From positions 186,001-250,000 of the forward strand of contig JAFZFX010000036.1 of assembly GCA_017555695.1 (NCBI GenBank): a DNA stretch of 64,000 nt. Reading direction: 5' to 3'. Source of the stretch: Alistipes sp. GTDB taxonomy: Bacteria; Bacteroidota; Bacteroidia; Bacteroidales; Rikenellaceae. The position numbers and the translations under genes are program-made. Within the stretch, counting starts at the first letter, position 1; each line of letters opens with the position of its first letter. A model generated the notes under the pieces. That model was not told where the DNA came from, made no database searches, and worked only from the letters and a program-made list of their open reading frames with translations. This document shows positions 35,596-43,784 of this stretch, one piece after another.

Positions 35596-36666
35596 CTACA
35601 AACCCCAATCCTTGGGCTCGGCCTTACGCTTGGGGGCGTTGGGGACATTGGCAAAGAATGTAAGACCCGTCAGGCGCTCCAACTCCGCCACGCTCATCAC
35701 ATCGGCGGCGGTGGGCTTACGCCCCTTGGCCGTGTAGTGACCCACAACAAATGCGGCACACTTCAGCTCGCTGGCCTTGCACTCCATAACACTACGACCC
35801 GTCGAGCCATCCTTGGTACGGAGCAACACCTTGTAGAAGGCTGTTGGTACGCCTACCTCCTCGCCATCGTTCTTGTTGATGGTCTTCGAGGCCTCGACCT
35901 TTTGACCCGTAGCATCGGTGTAATCACCGAAGATACAACCCGTCACCACATAGAGCGTATCGGCACACGACTGTTTGTCGGCAAATCGTTCCCAATTATT
36001 CCACGCGCCGTTGGAGGCGTTGAAGCCCAACTGCAACTGCGGCGCTATGTTTGTGGCGTAGAAAGTCTGGCGGTTAGACTCCTCGCTCGATGTTCGCTCG
36101 GCCGAGCCTAACAGATGGCCACGAGTATATTCGCCGTAAGAGCGACGCAACAGAGGCTGCAGATTCATCGGCAGTGTGGGGTCAAAAATAAAGCTATCGC
36201 TACGCTTGGCCTCACCCTTGTAGCTGGGATGCATAGGCGATGCCACCCACAACGGGCAACGCTGCTCACTGCTATAGCAGACCGTATAGTTACGACGGCC
36301 ATCGTCGCATATATGCCAGGTGGTGTAGAGCGCCTTGTCGTCCACCTCGGCAGGAAGTTCGGCCCAACCACTATTCACGACCTTATATCGTGAGGGCGCT
36401 ACGCTCTGTTCAGCCGCCTGCTCTGTGGGTTGCTCCACAGCATCTGCCGCCTCTACCGACGGAGAGGCGGATACGCTCTCGGGCACGGCAGTCGTTACCG
36501 ACTCTACGCTGGCCGATTGCTGCGACAGATATTCGTTATATAGATATTTGAATCCCAAAGCCAGCAACAATAGCCCCAAATAGAGCAGGCTACGCGGCGA
36601 AGAGTTCTTGCGACGGCTCTTTGCGCTACGACGGTTACGACTGCGGGATGTGCGTTGTTGTATCAT
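35596..36666 (-). CDS. DNA/RNA non-specific endonuclease (NUC1 family), membrane-anchored
   Basis: The 356-aa protein starts with a strongly basic stretch (1-25), one membrane helix (about 26-43), a low-complexity Ser/Glu/Ala/Val linker (45-92) and a beta-beta-alpha-metal nuclease domain (about 95-350). The catalytic block reads YTRGHLLGSAERTS with His184 as the general base, and TFYATNIAPQ with the metal-binding Asn206. The usual DRGH is TRGH here, as the Asp is replaced. It probably cleaves nucleic acids on the periplasmic side. It starts 3 bp before the end of the dtd gap, so it is in the same operon. Confidence 0.88.
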   Translation of the reverse strand: MIQQRTSRSRNRRSAKSRRKNSSPRSLLYLGLLLLALGFKYLYNEYLSQQSASVESVTTAVPESVSASPSVEAADAVEQPTEQAAEQSVAPSRYKVVNSGWAELPAEVDDKALYTTWHICDDGRRNYTVCYSSEQRCPLWVASPMHPSYKGEAKRSDSFIFDPTLPMNLQPLLRRSYGEYTRGHLLGSAERTSSEESNRQTFYATNIAPQLQLGFNASNGAWNNWERFADKQSCADTLYVVTGCIFGDYTDATGQKVEASKTINKNDGEEVGVPTAFYKVLLRTKDGSTGRSVMECKASELKCAAFVVGHYTAKGRKPTAADVMSVAELERLTGLTFFANVPNAPKRKAEPKDWGL

Positions 36667-36669
36667 CTG

Positions 36670-37122
36670 TTACTCTCGGTTTTTGGAGTCAATCCATATT
36701 GTTACGGGGCCATCGTTCACCAACTCGACAGCCATATCTGCACCAAAGACGCCCGTAGCAACGCTCTTGCCCATAGCCGCCTCGACGGCCGCTACAAATT
36801 TTTCATACATCGGGCGTGAGATAGCCTCGGGTGCGGCACGGAAGTACGAGGGGCGGTTACCCTTCTTCGTAGAGGCATGCAAAGTGAACTGGCTCACCAC
36901 CATCACTTCGCCACCCACCTGATTGACATCGAGGTTCATTACACCCGCCTCGTCGTCAAACACTCGCAAGCGCAACAGCTTGCCCACAAGCCACTCGATA
37001 TCTTGCTCGTCGTCGGCCTCCTCGATACCGACCAACACCATCAAACCCTTGCCAATGCGCGAAAACACCTCATTCTCGATGGTTACGGATGCTCGCTTGA
37101 CTCTTTGAATCAACAATCTCAT
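36670..37122 (-). CDS. dtd: D-aminoacyl-tRNA deacylase
   Basis: The 150-aa enzyme removes D-amino acids, and glycine from tRNA-Ala, that are wrongly attached to tRNA. The two family motifs are SQFTL (77-81) and NDGPVT (136-141, the GP cross-subunit motif). I chose ATG 37122 (MRLLIQRVKRASV), which gives the standard N-terminus and length; the frame extends 13 codons farther but overlaps the upstream gene. It lies 14 bp after the pseudouridine synthase gene. Confidence 0.95.
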   Translation of the reverse strand: MRLLIQRVKRASVTIENEVFSRIGKGLMVLVGIEEADDEQDIEWLVGKLLRLRVFDDEAGVMNLDVNQVGGEVMVVSQFTLHASTKKGNRPSYFRAAPEAISRPMYEKFVAAVEAAMGKSVATGVFGADMAVELVNDGPVTIWIDSKNRE

Positions 37123-37136
37123 CTCTTTAGGGCAAT

Positions 37137-37823
37137 TTACAGTTCCTCGAAATATTGCCACAGATTATCACGCTTGGGCGTGGGTGCCGTGATGCTCACA
37201 GGCTCCTTGCGTACAGGGTGGATGAACTCCACACGGCGCGAATGTAACGATATGCCTCCGTCGGGATTAGAGCGCTTGGCGCCATACTTCAAGTCGCCCT
37301 TGATGGGGCAACCAATCTTTGAGAGCTGTGCGCGAATCTGGTGGTGGCGACCCGTAAGCAACTCCACCTCAACCAATGTGTAACGGGTAGAGCAACCCAA
37401 CACCTGATAGTTGAGTTGTGCGAGTTTGCCGTCAGCCTTGGGCTTGTCGTAGGCACGCGAGCGGTTAGTGCGTCCGTCACGCACAATGTAGTGCTTGAGG
37501 CTACCCTCCTCGGGGTTGGGGGTAGATTCAGTGATAGCCCAATAGTGCTTATGAATCTGGCCCGTGCGAATCATCTCGTTAAGACGAGTGAGAGCCTTCG
37601 AGGTCTTGGCAAACAACACCGCGCCACTCACGGGGCGGTCGATGCGGTGTACCACACCTAAAAAGACATCTCCAGGCTTGTGGTCGCGCACTTTGATCAT
37701 CGCCTTGATGTCGTTCTCCAGAGCCTCGTCACTCTCGCGGTCGGGCTGTACCAACTCGCCGCACTGCTTGTTCACCACGATGATGTGGTTATCTTCGTAG
37801 AGTATATCCTTGGGATTAAACAT
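37137..37823 (-). CDS. RluA-family pseudouridine synthase (no S4 domain)
   Basis: The 228-aa protein carries the catalytic motif HRIDRPVSG with Asp62 as the nucleophile, and GRHHQIRAQL near the C-terminus. It lacks the N-terminal S4 RNA-binding domain that the RluD-like gene at 59-60 kb has. It converts uridine to pseudouridine in rRNA or tRNA; the target site is unknown. It opens the long minus-strand run that ends with the DUF3667 gene and lies 50 bp after cdd. Confidence 0.9.
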   Translation of the reverse strand: MFNPKDILYEDNHIIVVNKQCGELVQPDRESDEALENDIKAMIKVRDHKPGDVFLGVVHRIDRPVSGAVLFAKTSKALTRLNEMIRTGQIHKHYWAITESTPNPEEGSLKHYIVRDGRTNRSRAYDKPKADGKLAQLNYQVLGCSTRYTLVEVELLTGRHHQIRAQLSKIGCPIKGDLKYGAKRSNPDGGISLHSRRVEFIHPVRKEPVSITAPTPKRDNLWQYFEEL

Positions 37824-37873
37824 ATCTTTTTCGTTTAGTTTCTTTTACCTTGTTTGGGGCGCAATCACACCAT

Positions 37874-38329
37874 TTAGAGTTTGAAAGAGAAAGGCATCAG
37901 GTCGGCCGCCGAGTTCAGCACCGTGGCCTGACCGCCGCCCGACATCACTATACGGATGGGGCTCTGCTGACGGCGCTCGACATCGAGTATGGTCTGACGA
38001 CAACCACCACAAGGGTAGCACTCACGCAGCGAGGGGACAGATGCTATTGCCAACGACTCGATGGGCACATCGGCGTAGTTGGTGGCATAGTAGTAGAGCA
38101 GTGAGCGCTCGGCACACATACCCGAGGGGAAGACCTCGCTCTCGCAGTTGGCAGCCGACAGATAACGGCCATCGGCCAATCGGATAGCGGCTCCGACCCT
38201 GAAATTTGAGTAGGGCGCATTGGCACCTTTGCACGCAGCCTCGGCCTGCTCGACAAGCGCTCGGTCGGCGGCTGGCATCTCCTCTACGCTCTGGTAGTGG
38301 AAAAAGTCGATTACTAACTGTGAGTGCAT
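37874..38329 (-). CDS. cdd: Cytidine deaminase
   Basis: The 151-aa enzyme deaminates cytidine and deoxycytidine for pyrimidine salvage. The zinc site is Cys72 with catalytic Glu74 (CAERS), plus Cys107 and Cys110 in PCGGCRQ. This is the tetrameric, three-cysteine class. It has a clear promoter of its own and may also feed the downstream run. Confidence 0.95.
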   Translation of the reverse strand: MHSQLVIDFFHYQSVEEMPAADRALVEQAEAACKGANAPYSNFRVGAAIRLADGRYLSAANCESEVFPSGMCAERSLLYYYATNYADVPIESLAIASVPSLRECYPCGGCRQTILDVERRQQSPIRIVMSGGGQATVLNSAADLMPFSFKL

Positions 38330-38353
38330 AAAAATTTCTCTTTTTAACCTCTA

Positions 38354-38384
38354 CAAAAGTACAATAAACCCCGCAAGATTCAAA
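38354..38384 (-). promoter_or_regulatory. Promoter of cdd
   Basis: On the minus strand TTTG (38381-38384), a 19-bp spacer and TACTTTTG (38354-38361) match the Bacteroidetes consensus, 25 bp before the cdd ATG. Confidence 0.8.
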
Positions 38385-38444
38385 ATCGTAGCGACAAAAG
38401 CGACTCATCTGCGGGCATATTTATCGTTAGTAGCAGATTTTTTG

Positions 38445-38452
38445 TATCTTTG
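38445..38452 (+). promoter_or_regulatory. Promoter -7 element of rlmD
   Basis: TATCTTTG matches the -7 consensus 50 bp upstream of the rlmD ATG. The -33 position is a poor TTTA, so only the -7 element is firm. Confidence 0.55.
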
Positions 38453-38501
38453 AAGCGTAAAAACGACACAACAACGACTAAAATCAGGATAAAACGAGGA
38501 T

Positions 38502-39914
38502 ATGGCAAGACGCAAAAAACAGAACTATCCCTTAATCGAGGCGTTAGAAATTACAACATTGGCCGCCGAAGGTAAGGCAATGGGCCGTTACAACGAGCAG
38601 GTGGTTTTCGTACCGATGACCGTGCCCGGAGATGTGGTTGATGTACAGATTCGCAACAAGCGCCGTCGCTTTATGGAGGGCGTAGTGGTGAACTATGTGA
38701 AGCGTTCTCCGCTGCGCGAAGAGCCCTTCTGCCCCCACTTCGGAGTGTGTGGCGGTTGCAAGTGGCAGAACCTGCCCTACGCCGAGCAGCTACGATTCAA
38801 GACCGAACAGGTGAAGGATCAGCTCACACGCATCGGCAAGATTGAGCTGCCCGAGGTGAAACCCTGTCTGGGCTCGGCAAAGCAGCAGTTCTACCGCAAC
38901 AAGCTGGAGTTTACATTTGCCGACAAGCGCTGGCTCACATACGAGGAGATTGCCAATGGTGGCGACATCGAGCGTCAGCCCGCACTCGGATTCCATATTC
39001 CCAACTGCTTCGACAAGGTGCTCGACATCAACGACTGCTTCCTGCAGGCCGAGCCGTCGAACAGTATTCGCAAGGCTGTAAAGCAGTTCTGCATCGACAA
39101 CGGCTACTCGTTCCACAACTGCCGCGAGCACGCGGGACTGATGCGTAATATCATCATCCGCACCGCCTCGACAGGCGAGGTGATGGTGATTGTCGTATTC
39201 AACGAGAACGCCACAGAGCGCATCACAGCACTGATGGAGATGCTGAAGGAGAACTTCCCGCAGATTACATCGCTCTTCTATGTGGTGAACACCAAGTGGA
39301 ACGACTCAATCAGCGACCTGCAGCACCACTGCTACTACGGCAAGGACCACATCATCGAGCAGATGGAGGGTTTGCAGTTTAAGGTAGGACCCAAGTCGTT
39401 CTATCAGACCAACTCCGAGCAGGCTTACGAACTCTACAAGGTGACACGCGAGGCTGCCGACCTGAAGGGTGACGAGATTCTCTACGACCTCTACACCGGA
39501 ACCGGCACAATCGCCAACTTCTGCGCTCGCAGAGCCAAGAAGGTGGTGGGCGTGGAGTATGTGCCTGATGCCATCGAGGATGCAAAGATAAACTCTGCGA
39601 TAAACGGCATCGAGAACACTTCGTTCTATGCTGGCGATATGAAGGATGTGATGTCTGACGAGTTCGTTGAGCGCAACGGCCGTCCCGATGTGATTATCCT
39701 CGACCCGCCACGCGCAGGTGTGGATGAGAGAGTAATTGAGGTTATCCTGCGAGCTGCGCCCGAGCGCATCGTATATGTGAGCTGTAACCCCGCAACACAG
39801 GCACGCGACCTGCAGTTGATGGATGGAGCATACAAGGTGGTGGATGTTCAGCCCGTCGATATGTTCCCCCACACTCACCATGTGGAGAATGTGGTGAAGC
39901 TGGTACGCCGATAG
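38502..39914 (+). CDS. rlmD: 23S rRNA (uracil-C5)-methyltransferase, RlmD/RumA family
   Basis: The 470-aa protein has an N-terminal TRAM domain (about 10-65), a [4Fe-4S] cluster motif (CPHFGVCGGCKWQ, about 74-86) and a C-terminal SAM-dependent domain. The latter contains LYDLYTGTGTIANF, ILDPPRAGVDE and the catalytic cysteine in VSCNPATQARD. It methylates a uridine in 23S rRNA (U1939 in E. coli); some family members act on U747 or tRNA U54, so the exact site is inferred. It heads a plus-strand group. Confidence 0.9.
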   Translation: MARRKKQNYPLIEALEITTLAAEGKAMGRYNEQVVFVPMTVPGDVVDVQIRNKRRRFMEGVVVNYVKRSPLREEPFCPHFGVCGGCKWQNLPYAEQLRFKTEQVKDQLTRIGKIELPEVKPCLGSAKQQFYRNKLEFTFADKRWLTYEEIANGGDIERQPALGFHIPNCFDKVLDINDCFLQAEPSNSIRKAVKQFCIDNGYSFHNCREHAGLMRNIIIRTASTGEVMVIVVFNENATERITALMEMLKENFPQITSLFYVVNTKWNDSISDLQHHCYYGKDHIIEQMEGLQFKVGPKSFYQTNSEQAYELYKVTREAADLKGDEILYDLYTGTGTIANFCARRAKKVVGVEYVPDAIEDAKINSAINGIENTSFYAGDMKDVMSDEFVERNGRPDVIILDPPRAGVDERVIEVILRAAPERIVYVSCNPATQARDLQLMDGAYKVVDVQPVDMFPHTHHVENVVKLVRR

Positions 39915-40008
39915 TGCAACGAGCGATGGGAGGCGTTTTTCCTCCGCGCGACACACTATTTCGGCCCAGACGGGCGTTATAATAACAAACCTCAAAAATC
40001 AGGATGTT

Positions 40009-40716
40009 ATGAAAAGAGTTTTTATTGGCTTGGTGGCGGCACTGATGATAGCCATTGGCTCGGCTACCAACGCCGTGGCCCAGGATTTGGGACAGACAAT
40101 ACCTACGATATCGGTAAACGGCTCGGCGCAGTTGAAGGTTGCGCCCAACGAGATTTACATCTCAATCAAACTCGATGAGACCGACTCAAAGGGTAAAGTT
40201 ACGCTCGACGAGCAGCGCAAAAAGATGTTCTCAGCGCTGAAGAAGTGTGGCGTGGATATCGAAAAGCAGTTGGCGGTGACCGATATGTCCTCTTCGCTCT
40301 TCCGCAAGCACAACTCGCTGGCGGCATCGAACTACGAGTTGAAGGTGGCATCGGCCGAGGAGGCACGCAAGGTGTTTGAGGCGTTGAATGGCAACGAGAT
40401 ATCGAAAGTGAACATCACACGCGCGACCTGCTCGAATATGGAGGAGCTCCACACCAAGGCACGCCAGATGGCTATACTCGACGCCAAACGACGAGCTACC
40501 GAACTGGCCGAGGCGATAGGACAGAGCATAGGCGCCTGCTACGAGATAAACGACTACACCACATCGGCACAGCCTGTAATGTTGAGCCGCGCAGTAAAGT
40601 CGCGCAATATCGCTATGGACTACGCCGCCAACGAGGAGGCCGAGCCCGAAGTAGAGTTCGAGCAACTGACAATAAACTACAACCTCTCTGCGAAGTTTTT
40701 GTTAAACCTTAAGTAA
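40009..40716 (+). CDS. SIMPL domain-containing secreted protein (DUF541)
   Basis: The 235-aa protein has a signal peptide (1-24, cleavage after AVA) and a SIMPL/DUF541 domain. The start of the domain is visible as ISVNGSAQLKVAPNEIYISIKLD, and the end as the helix MAILDAKRRATELAEAIGQSIG. Members are periplasmic or outer-membrane-associated; some respond to stress, but the function is not defined. It follows rlmD by 94 bp. Confidence 0.87.
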   Translation: MKRVFIGLVAALMIAIGSATNAVAQDLGQTIPTISVNGSAQLKVAPNEIYISIKLDETDSKGKVTLDEQRKKMFSALKKCGVDIEKQLAVTDMSSSLFRKHNSLAASNYELKVASAEEARKVFEALNGNEISKVNITRATCSNMEELHTKARQMAILDAKRRATELAEAIGQSIGACYEINDYTTSAQPVMLSRAVKSRNIAMDYAANEEAEPEVEFEQLTINYNLSAKFLLNLK

Positions 40717-40789
40717 AAGGGGCGACCATAGAGGGTAAGGAAACGGAGGCGGCTACAAAAAATCCGACCGCCAAAAAGGAGAAAAAATT

Positions 40790-41347
40790 ATGGATATAGC
40801 ACAAGCAAAACGCAAAGAGAATATAGCCGAGTACATACTCTATCTGTGGCAGGTGGAGGATCTGCTGCGCGCACTGCAGTTCAGCCCCGAGGCCATCTAC
40901 TCGCAGTTGGTGGCACCCCGCCAGATTGAGGAGGAGCAGAAGCACATCTACCTGCTGTGGTATATGGATATTGTGAATCTGCTACGCAAGGAGGGCAAGG
41001 AGGAGAGCGGCCATCTGGAGCATACACTCCACCTGATAGCCGATATGCACAACCTGCACCTGCAGTTGATGCAACACCCCGTAGGCGAGCACTACCGCAA
41101 GACATTCGCGGCGTTGGCTCCGCAGTTACCCAGCCTGCGTGCAATGGTGAAGAAGGAGGAGATCTCCGACACCGAGATAGCATTCCGCGCGCTCTACGCT
41201 ACGATGCTCTACCGCATCAAGGGCGGTGATAAGGGTATCGAGGCTATCAAGGATACCATCGAGCTGATTTCACCCGTAGTGGGTGAGCTTGCCGCAATGT
41301 ACGGCAAGGTGGAGCGTGGCGAAATTGACCTCTTCCAGGATATGTAA
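40790..41347 (+). CDS. DUF4924 family protein
   Basis: The 185-aa, largely alpha-helical cytosolic protein matches the Bacteroidetes DUF4924 family by its opening (AQAKRKENIAEYILYLWQVED) and by its helical layout and length. The function is unknown. No signal peptide or membrane segment is seen. It lies 73 bp after the SIMPL gene and upstream of rpmH, which has its own promoter. Confidence 0.8.
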   Translation: MDIAQAKRKENIAEYILYLWQVEDLLRALQFSPEAIYSQLVAPRQIEEEQKHIYLLWYMDIVNLLRKEGKEESGHLEHTLHLIADMHNLHLQLMQHPVGEHYRKTFAALAPQLPSLRAMVKKEEISDTEIAFRALYATMLYRIKGGDKGIEAIKDTIELISPVVGELAAMYGKVERGEIDLFQDM

Positions 41348-41455
41348 TATAGGGAAAAAGGGGCAAAAAATCGCTCATAAAGAGCCTCCGAGGGCATCGC
41401 AAACCACGGCAAAAGCCAAAATAGCGGGGCAAAAGGTGTTTTTATTTGAAAAAAT

Positions 41456-41487
41456 TTTGTTAAATCAGAAAAATCGTTTTACCTTTG
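41456..41487 (+). promoter_or_regulatory. Promoter of rpmH
   Basis: TTTG (41456-41459), a 20-bp spacer and TACCTTTG (41480-41487) form a near-ideal Bacteroidetes promoter, giving a leader of about 65 nt. Confidence 0.85.
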
Positions 41488-41558
41488 CACCTCGCAGAAG
41501 ATTATGTATGAGTAATCTCGCGGTAAATTATTGACACAAACACAAAAACGATATCGTT

Positions 41559-41726
41559 ATGGCAATGAAAAGAACTTATCAGCCTTCTCGTCGTAAGAGA
41601 ATCAACAAGCACGGATTCCGTCAGAGAATGGCAACTGCTAACGGCCGTAAGGTTTTGGCAGCGCGTCGCGCTAAGGGACGCAAGAAGTTGACCGTATCGG
41701 ATGAGTCAACTTTCAAGTATGCTTAA
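41559..41726 (+). CDS. rpmH: 50S ribosomal protein L34
   Basis: This 55-aa basic protein reads [20 protein letters not shown] and continues with [22 protein letters not shown], the highly conserved L34 sequence. It is a small structural protein of the large ribosomal subunit. The start may be ATG 41559 or ATG 41565; the second gives the usual MKRT start. The C-terminal extension SDESTFKYA is longer than in E. coli but usual in Bacteroidetes. It is monocistronic, with a strong promoter and terminator. Confidence 0.96.
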   Translation: MAMKRTYQPSRRKRINKHGFRQRMATANGRKVLAARRAKGRKKLTVSDESTFKYA

Positions 41727-41748
41727 TTTTTCGACTCTGTCGAAAAAT

Positions 41749-41783
41749 AAGAGGGGATCGGACGCGATTCCCTCTTGTTTTTT
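41749..41783 (+). terminator. Intrinsic terminator of rpmH
   Basis: The arms aagaggggatc (41749-41759) and gattccctctt (41766-41776) form an 11-bp stem with one G-T pair, followed by GTTTTTTAT. A smaller hairpin (ttttcgac, gtcgaaaa) lies between the stop and this stem. Confidence 0.85.
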
Positions 41784-41841
41784 ATACCCATAGCACTACC
41801 CCACCAACGGCTTGGGCACAGTTTATGCATCGAGGGGCGGT

Positions 41842-42501
41842 ATGAGACACTTTTTCACCCTCTTTGCCGCATTTCTTTCGGTCAGCCTGCTGGCCATAGG
41901 CGCAGCGTACATCGACAGCAAGACGCGCCCAAATCACAACGAAGAACACATCTGGCACGCCACGCTGCAACGGCTTGGCGAGTTTGGCCGCATAAAGCAC
42001 CACCAGTGCTGTCGCTACGAGCGATACGCCGAACACGCACTGCAACATCAGATGCCTGAGGCGGCTAAACTTTTCAGCGCAATGGCCTTTGCCGAGGAGG
42101 TGAAGTACGAGAACTGCAAGGACGCCATCGGCATATTGGGCGGGGTGTTTGACCCACCTATCGACCTACCCGTAAAGACAGCCAGCGTAGAGGAGCATTT
42201 TCAGACGATTATAAACGAGAAACAGCGCTACCACGACACCAAGGTTCGTGAGTGCATCGAGGGCGCCATAGACGAGGGCAACCGCTTTGTGGCCCGTATG
42301 ATGACCTGGTGTGACGCCAGCGATGTGAAGGCTATATTAATCATTCAGCGCACGCTCTGCCAAATGGAGCAACCCGAAGGTGTCGCAACTTTGGGATATC
42401 GCGTATGCCCCCGATGCGGCAACATCGATGACGAGGCTCTACATTCGCTCTACTGTCCGCACTGTATGACCCAGCAGAGTGATTTTTTAATATTTGAGTA
42501 A
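41842..42501 (+). CDS. Rubrerythrin-like protein with N-terminal signal/anchor
   Basis: The protein of about 219 aa starts with a hydrophobic segment (3-23) that could be a signal peptide or anchor. A helical region like the ferritin-like domain of rubrerythrin (about 45-175) follows. It ends with a rubredoxin-like ribbon (CPRCGN and CPHC). Several usual diiron ligands are not in the expected places; for example the ExxH of helix 2 reads EEVKY. It may therefore be a degenerate or distant member. Rubrerythrins detoxify peroxide. I start it at ATG 41842 because the hydrophobic segment then sits at the N-terminus. The family call is moderate. Confidence 0.55.
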   Translation: MRHFFTLFAAFLSVSLLAIGAAYIDSKTRPNHNEEHIWHATLQRLGEFGRIKHHQCCRYERYAEHALQHQMPEAAKLFSAMAFAEEVKYENCKDAIGILGGVFDPPIDLPVKTASVEEHFQTIINEKQRYHDTKVRECIEGAIDEGNRFVARMMTWCDASDVKAILIIQRTLCQMEQPEGVATLGYRVCPRCGNIDDEALHSLYCPHCMTQQSDFLIFE

Positions 42502-42508
42502 GCGAAGC

Positions 42509-42549
42509 AAAAAAAGAGCCTGCCTAACAATTAAAAGTTAGACAGGCTC
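42509..42549 (-). terminator. Intrinsic terminator, lipoprotein gene (possibly bidirectional)
   Basis: The arms gagcctg-c-ctaac (42516-42528) and gttag-a-caggctc (42537-42549) pair with one mismatch. Read on the minus strand a run of seven T follows. It separates the convergent rubrerythrin-like and lipoprotein genes. Confidence 0.8.
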
Positions 42550-42566
42550 ATATAATTAAAATGTTA

Positions 42567-43358
42567 TTATTTCCAAGTCAGAGTATATGTTGTGGTTTCT
42601 CCATCTTGCTTTGATGTAATCTTTGTTATATAACCTTCTTTGTCAAACTCATACGCAAAAGTTGTTACTTCATCCCCATCGCCATAAGTATTGCTATATG
42701 TACCGCTTGATGGCAGCTGATTTGTTCTTGCTCCAATTAGTTCAGGGTTGGCAATATATAAGGTTTTACAACCAATTTCCATTCCAAACAAGATGAGTGG
42801 AAGATAGCCCTTTTGGCAAGATGTCCCATAAGTAAATACATTTTTTTCGTACTCTTTATATATTACTGACACTAATTTATCACTATCCCACAAATATGAC
42901 TGCGTAACAAAAATTTTACGAGACGAGATTCTTCCTGATTTGTTATAAGAGTAAGTTTCATCGTCATTGCAACTTTGCACAAGGCCATTTTCAAGAGTTA
43001 ATGTACTACTGTAACTATAATCAGAATCGCGGTTTGAACTTCTTTTAATATTAGCCATAATAGCATCATCACTCCAAACAAACTTATATTCATATTTGTA
43101 ATAAGACTCATCATATTCTTCTACTTCTGAAGCCTTTACAACTCGACCTTTATCATCGTAACTAAATTCATAGGTCTCTGTACCCGAGCCTGAAACGCCA
43201 ACTATTTTTGTCAATTTCTTCTCTATTGCAACAACTTCTCCACCACCTACATCGTCATTACCTTGAGTGGCTGAGTCGTCATCTTTGCTACAAGATGTGA
43301 AATTTGCACACATCAAAACGGCAAGCAATGCCGCTCCAACTAATCTAAATGTTTTCAT
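42567..43358 (-). CDS. Lipoprotein, DUF4595-like
   Basis: The 263-aa protein has a lipoprotein signal peptide with the lipobox FTSC at Cys23, followed by SKDDDS, an Asp-rich outer-membrane sorting stretch typical of Bacteroidetes. The body has beta-strand repeats of the kind YEFSYDDKGRVVK, reminiscent of YD/RHS-type strands and of DUF4595. The function is unknown. Its DNA is clearly more AT-rich than its neighbours and uses codons such as AAA, TAT and ACA, suggesting separate ancestry. It lies downstream of a structured non-coding region. Confidence 0.7.
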   Translation of the reverse strand: MKTFRLVGAALLAVLMCANFTSCSKDDDSATQGNDDVGGGEVVAIEKKLTKIVGVSGSGTETYEFSYDDKGRVVKASEVEEYDESYYKYEYKFVWSDDAIMANIKRSSNRDSDYSYSSTLTLENGLVQSCNDDETYSYNKSGRISSRKIFVTQSYLWDSDKLVSVIYKEYEKNVFTYGTSCQKGYLPLILFGMEIGCKTLYIANPELIGARTNQLPSSGTYSNTYGDGDEVTTFAYEFDKEGYITKITSKQDGETTTYTLTWK

Positions 43359-43402
43359 CTGTTTATTTTCTTTTTGCCCTCATAATTCCCAGATAAAAGC
43401 AT

Positions 43403-43671
43403 AATAAAAAATAAAGGTGTGGGAACTTATAGCTTTATCCGATAGGTAGGCTTCTCGCATTGCCTTGACACGGGATAAAACAATAGCCCACACCAAAGGT
43501 TATGTAGAGAGCCAACAAGGCTATACATACCAATGATGTGGTGCTACTGTCATCATCTTCGTGTCTTGGAAAATTTTGCGAGAATTTACCTATGAAGATA
43601 ATTTCAATAACACCTTATGTTAAAAATGTCCTTCCAAACCATTTTAATGGAGTGGAATTATTGCAAATTTA
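43403..43671 (-). ncRNA. Candidate structured RNA or leader upstream of the lipoprotein gene
   Basis: On the minus strand a -7 element TAAATTTG (43664-43671) precedes about 255 nt rich in hairpins. The largest pairs ggtgtggg (43416-43423) with cccacacc (43487-43494), encloses tttatcc (43434-43440) with ggataaa (43473-43479), and is capped by aggc with gcct (43448-43451, 43462-43465). A second pairs tatgta-agcc (43501-43513) with ggct-tacata (43519-43529). After the outer stem the minus strand reads TTTATTTTTTATT, which resembles a terminator tail. It may be a free small RNA or a cis-acting leader. No known family is recognised. Confidence 0.5.
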
Positions 43672-43746
43672 ATGAAAAACATGATACTTTACATATATGA
43701 TGACATCTTTTTTTATGAAAAGAGGAGTGTTATTCATTATAGGCAT

Positions 43747-43777
43747 AAAAAATCCCGACCACCTTGCGATGGTCGGG
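43747..43777 (-). terminator. Intrinsic terminator of rnpB
   Basis: The arms cccgacca (43754-43761) and tggtcggg (43770-43777) form a perfect 8-bp stem. On the minus strand it is followed by ATTTTTTATG. Confidence 0.85.
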
Positions 43778-43784
43778 CATAATA

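Noticed and set aside
43403..43671. The structured region as 6S RNA, SRP RNA, tmRNA or a known riboswitch
   Set aside because: I looked for the SRP GGAAG tetraloop region, tmRNA ends, and cobalamin, TPP and c-di-GMP motifs and found none. It is left as unassigned.
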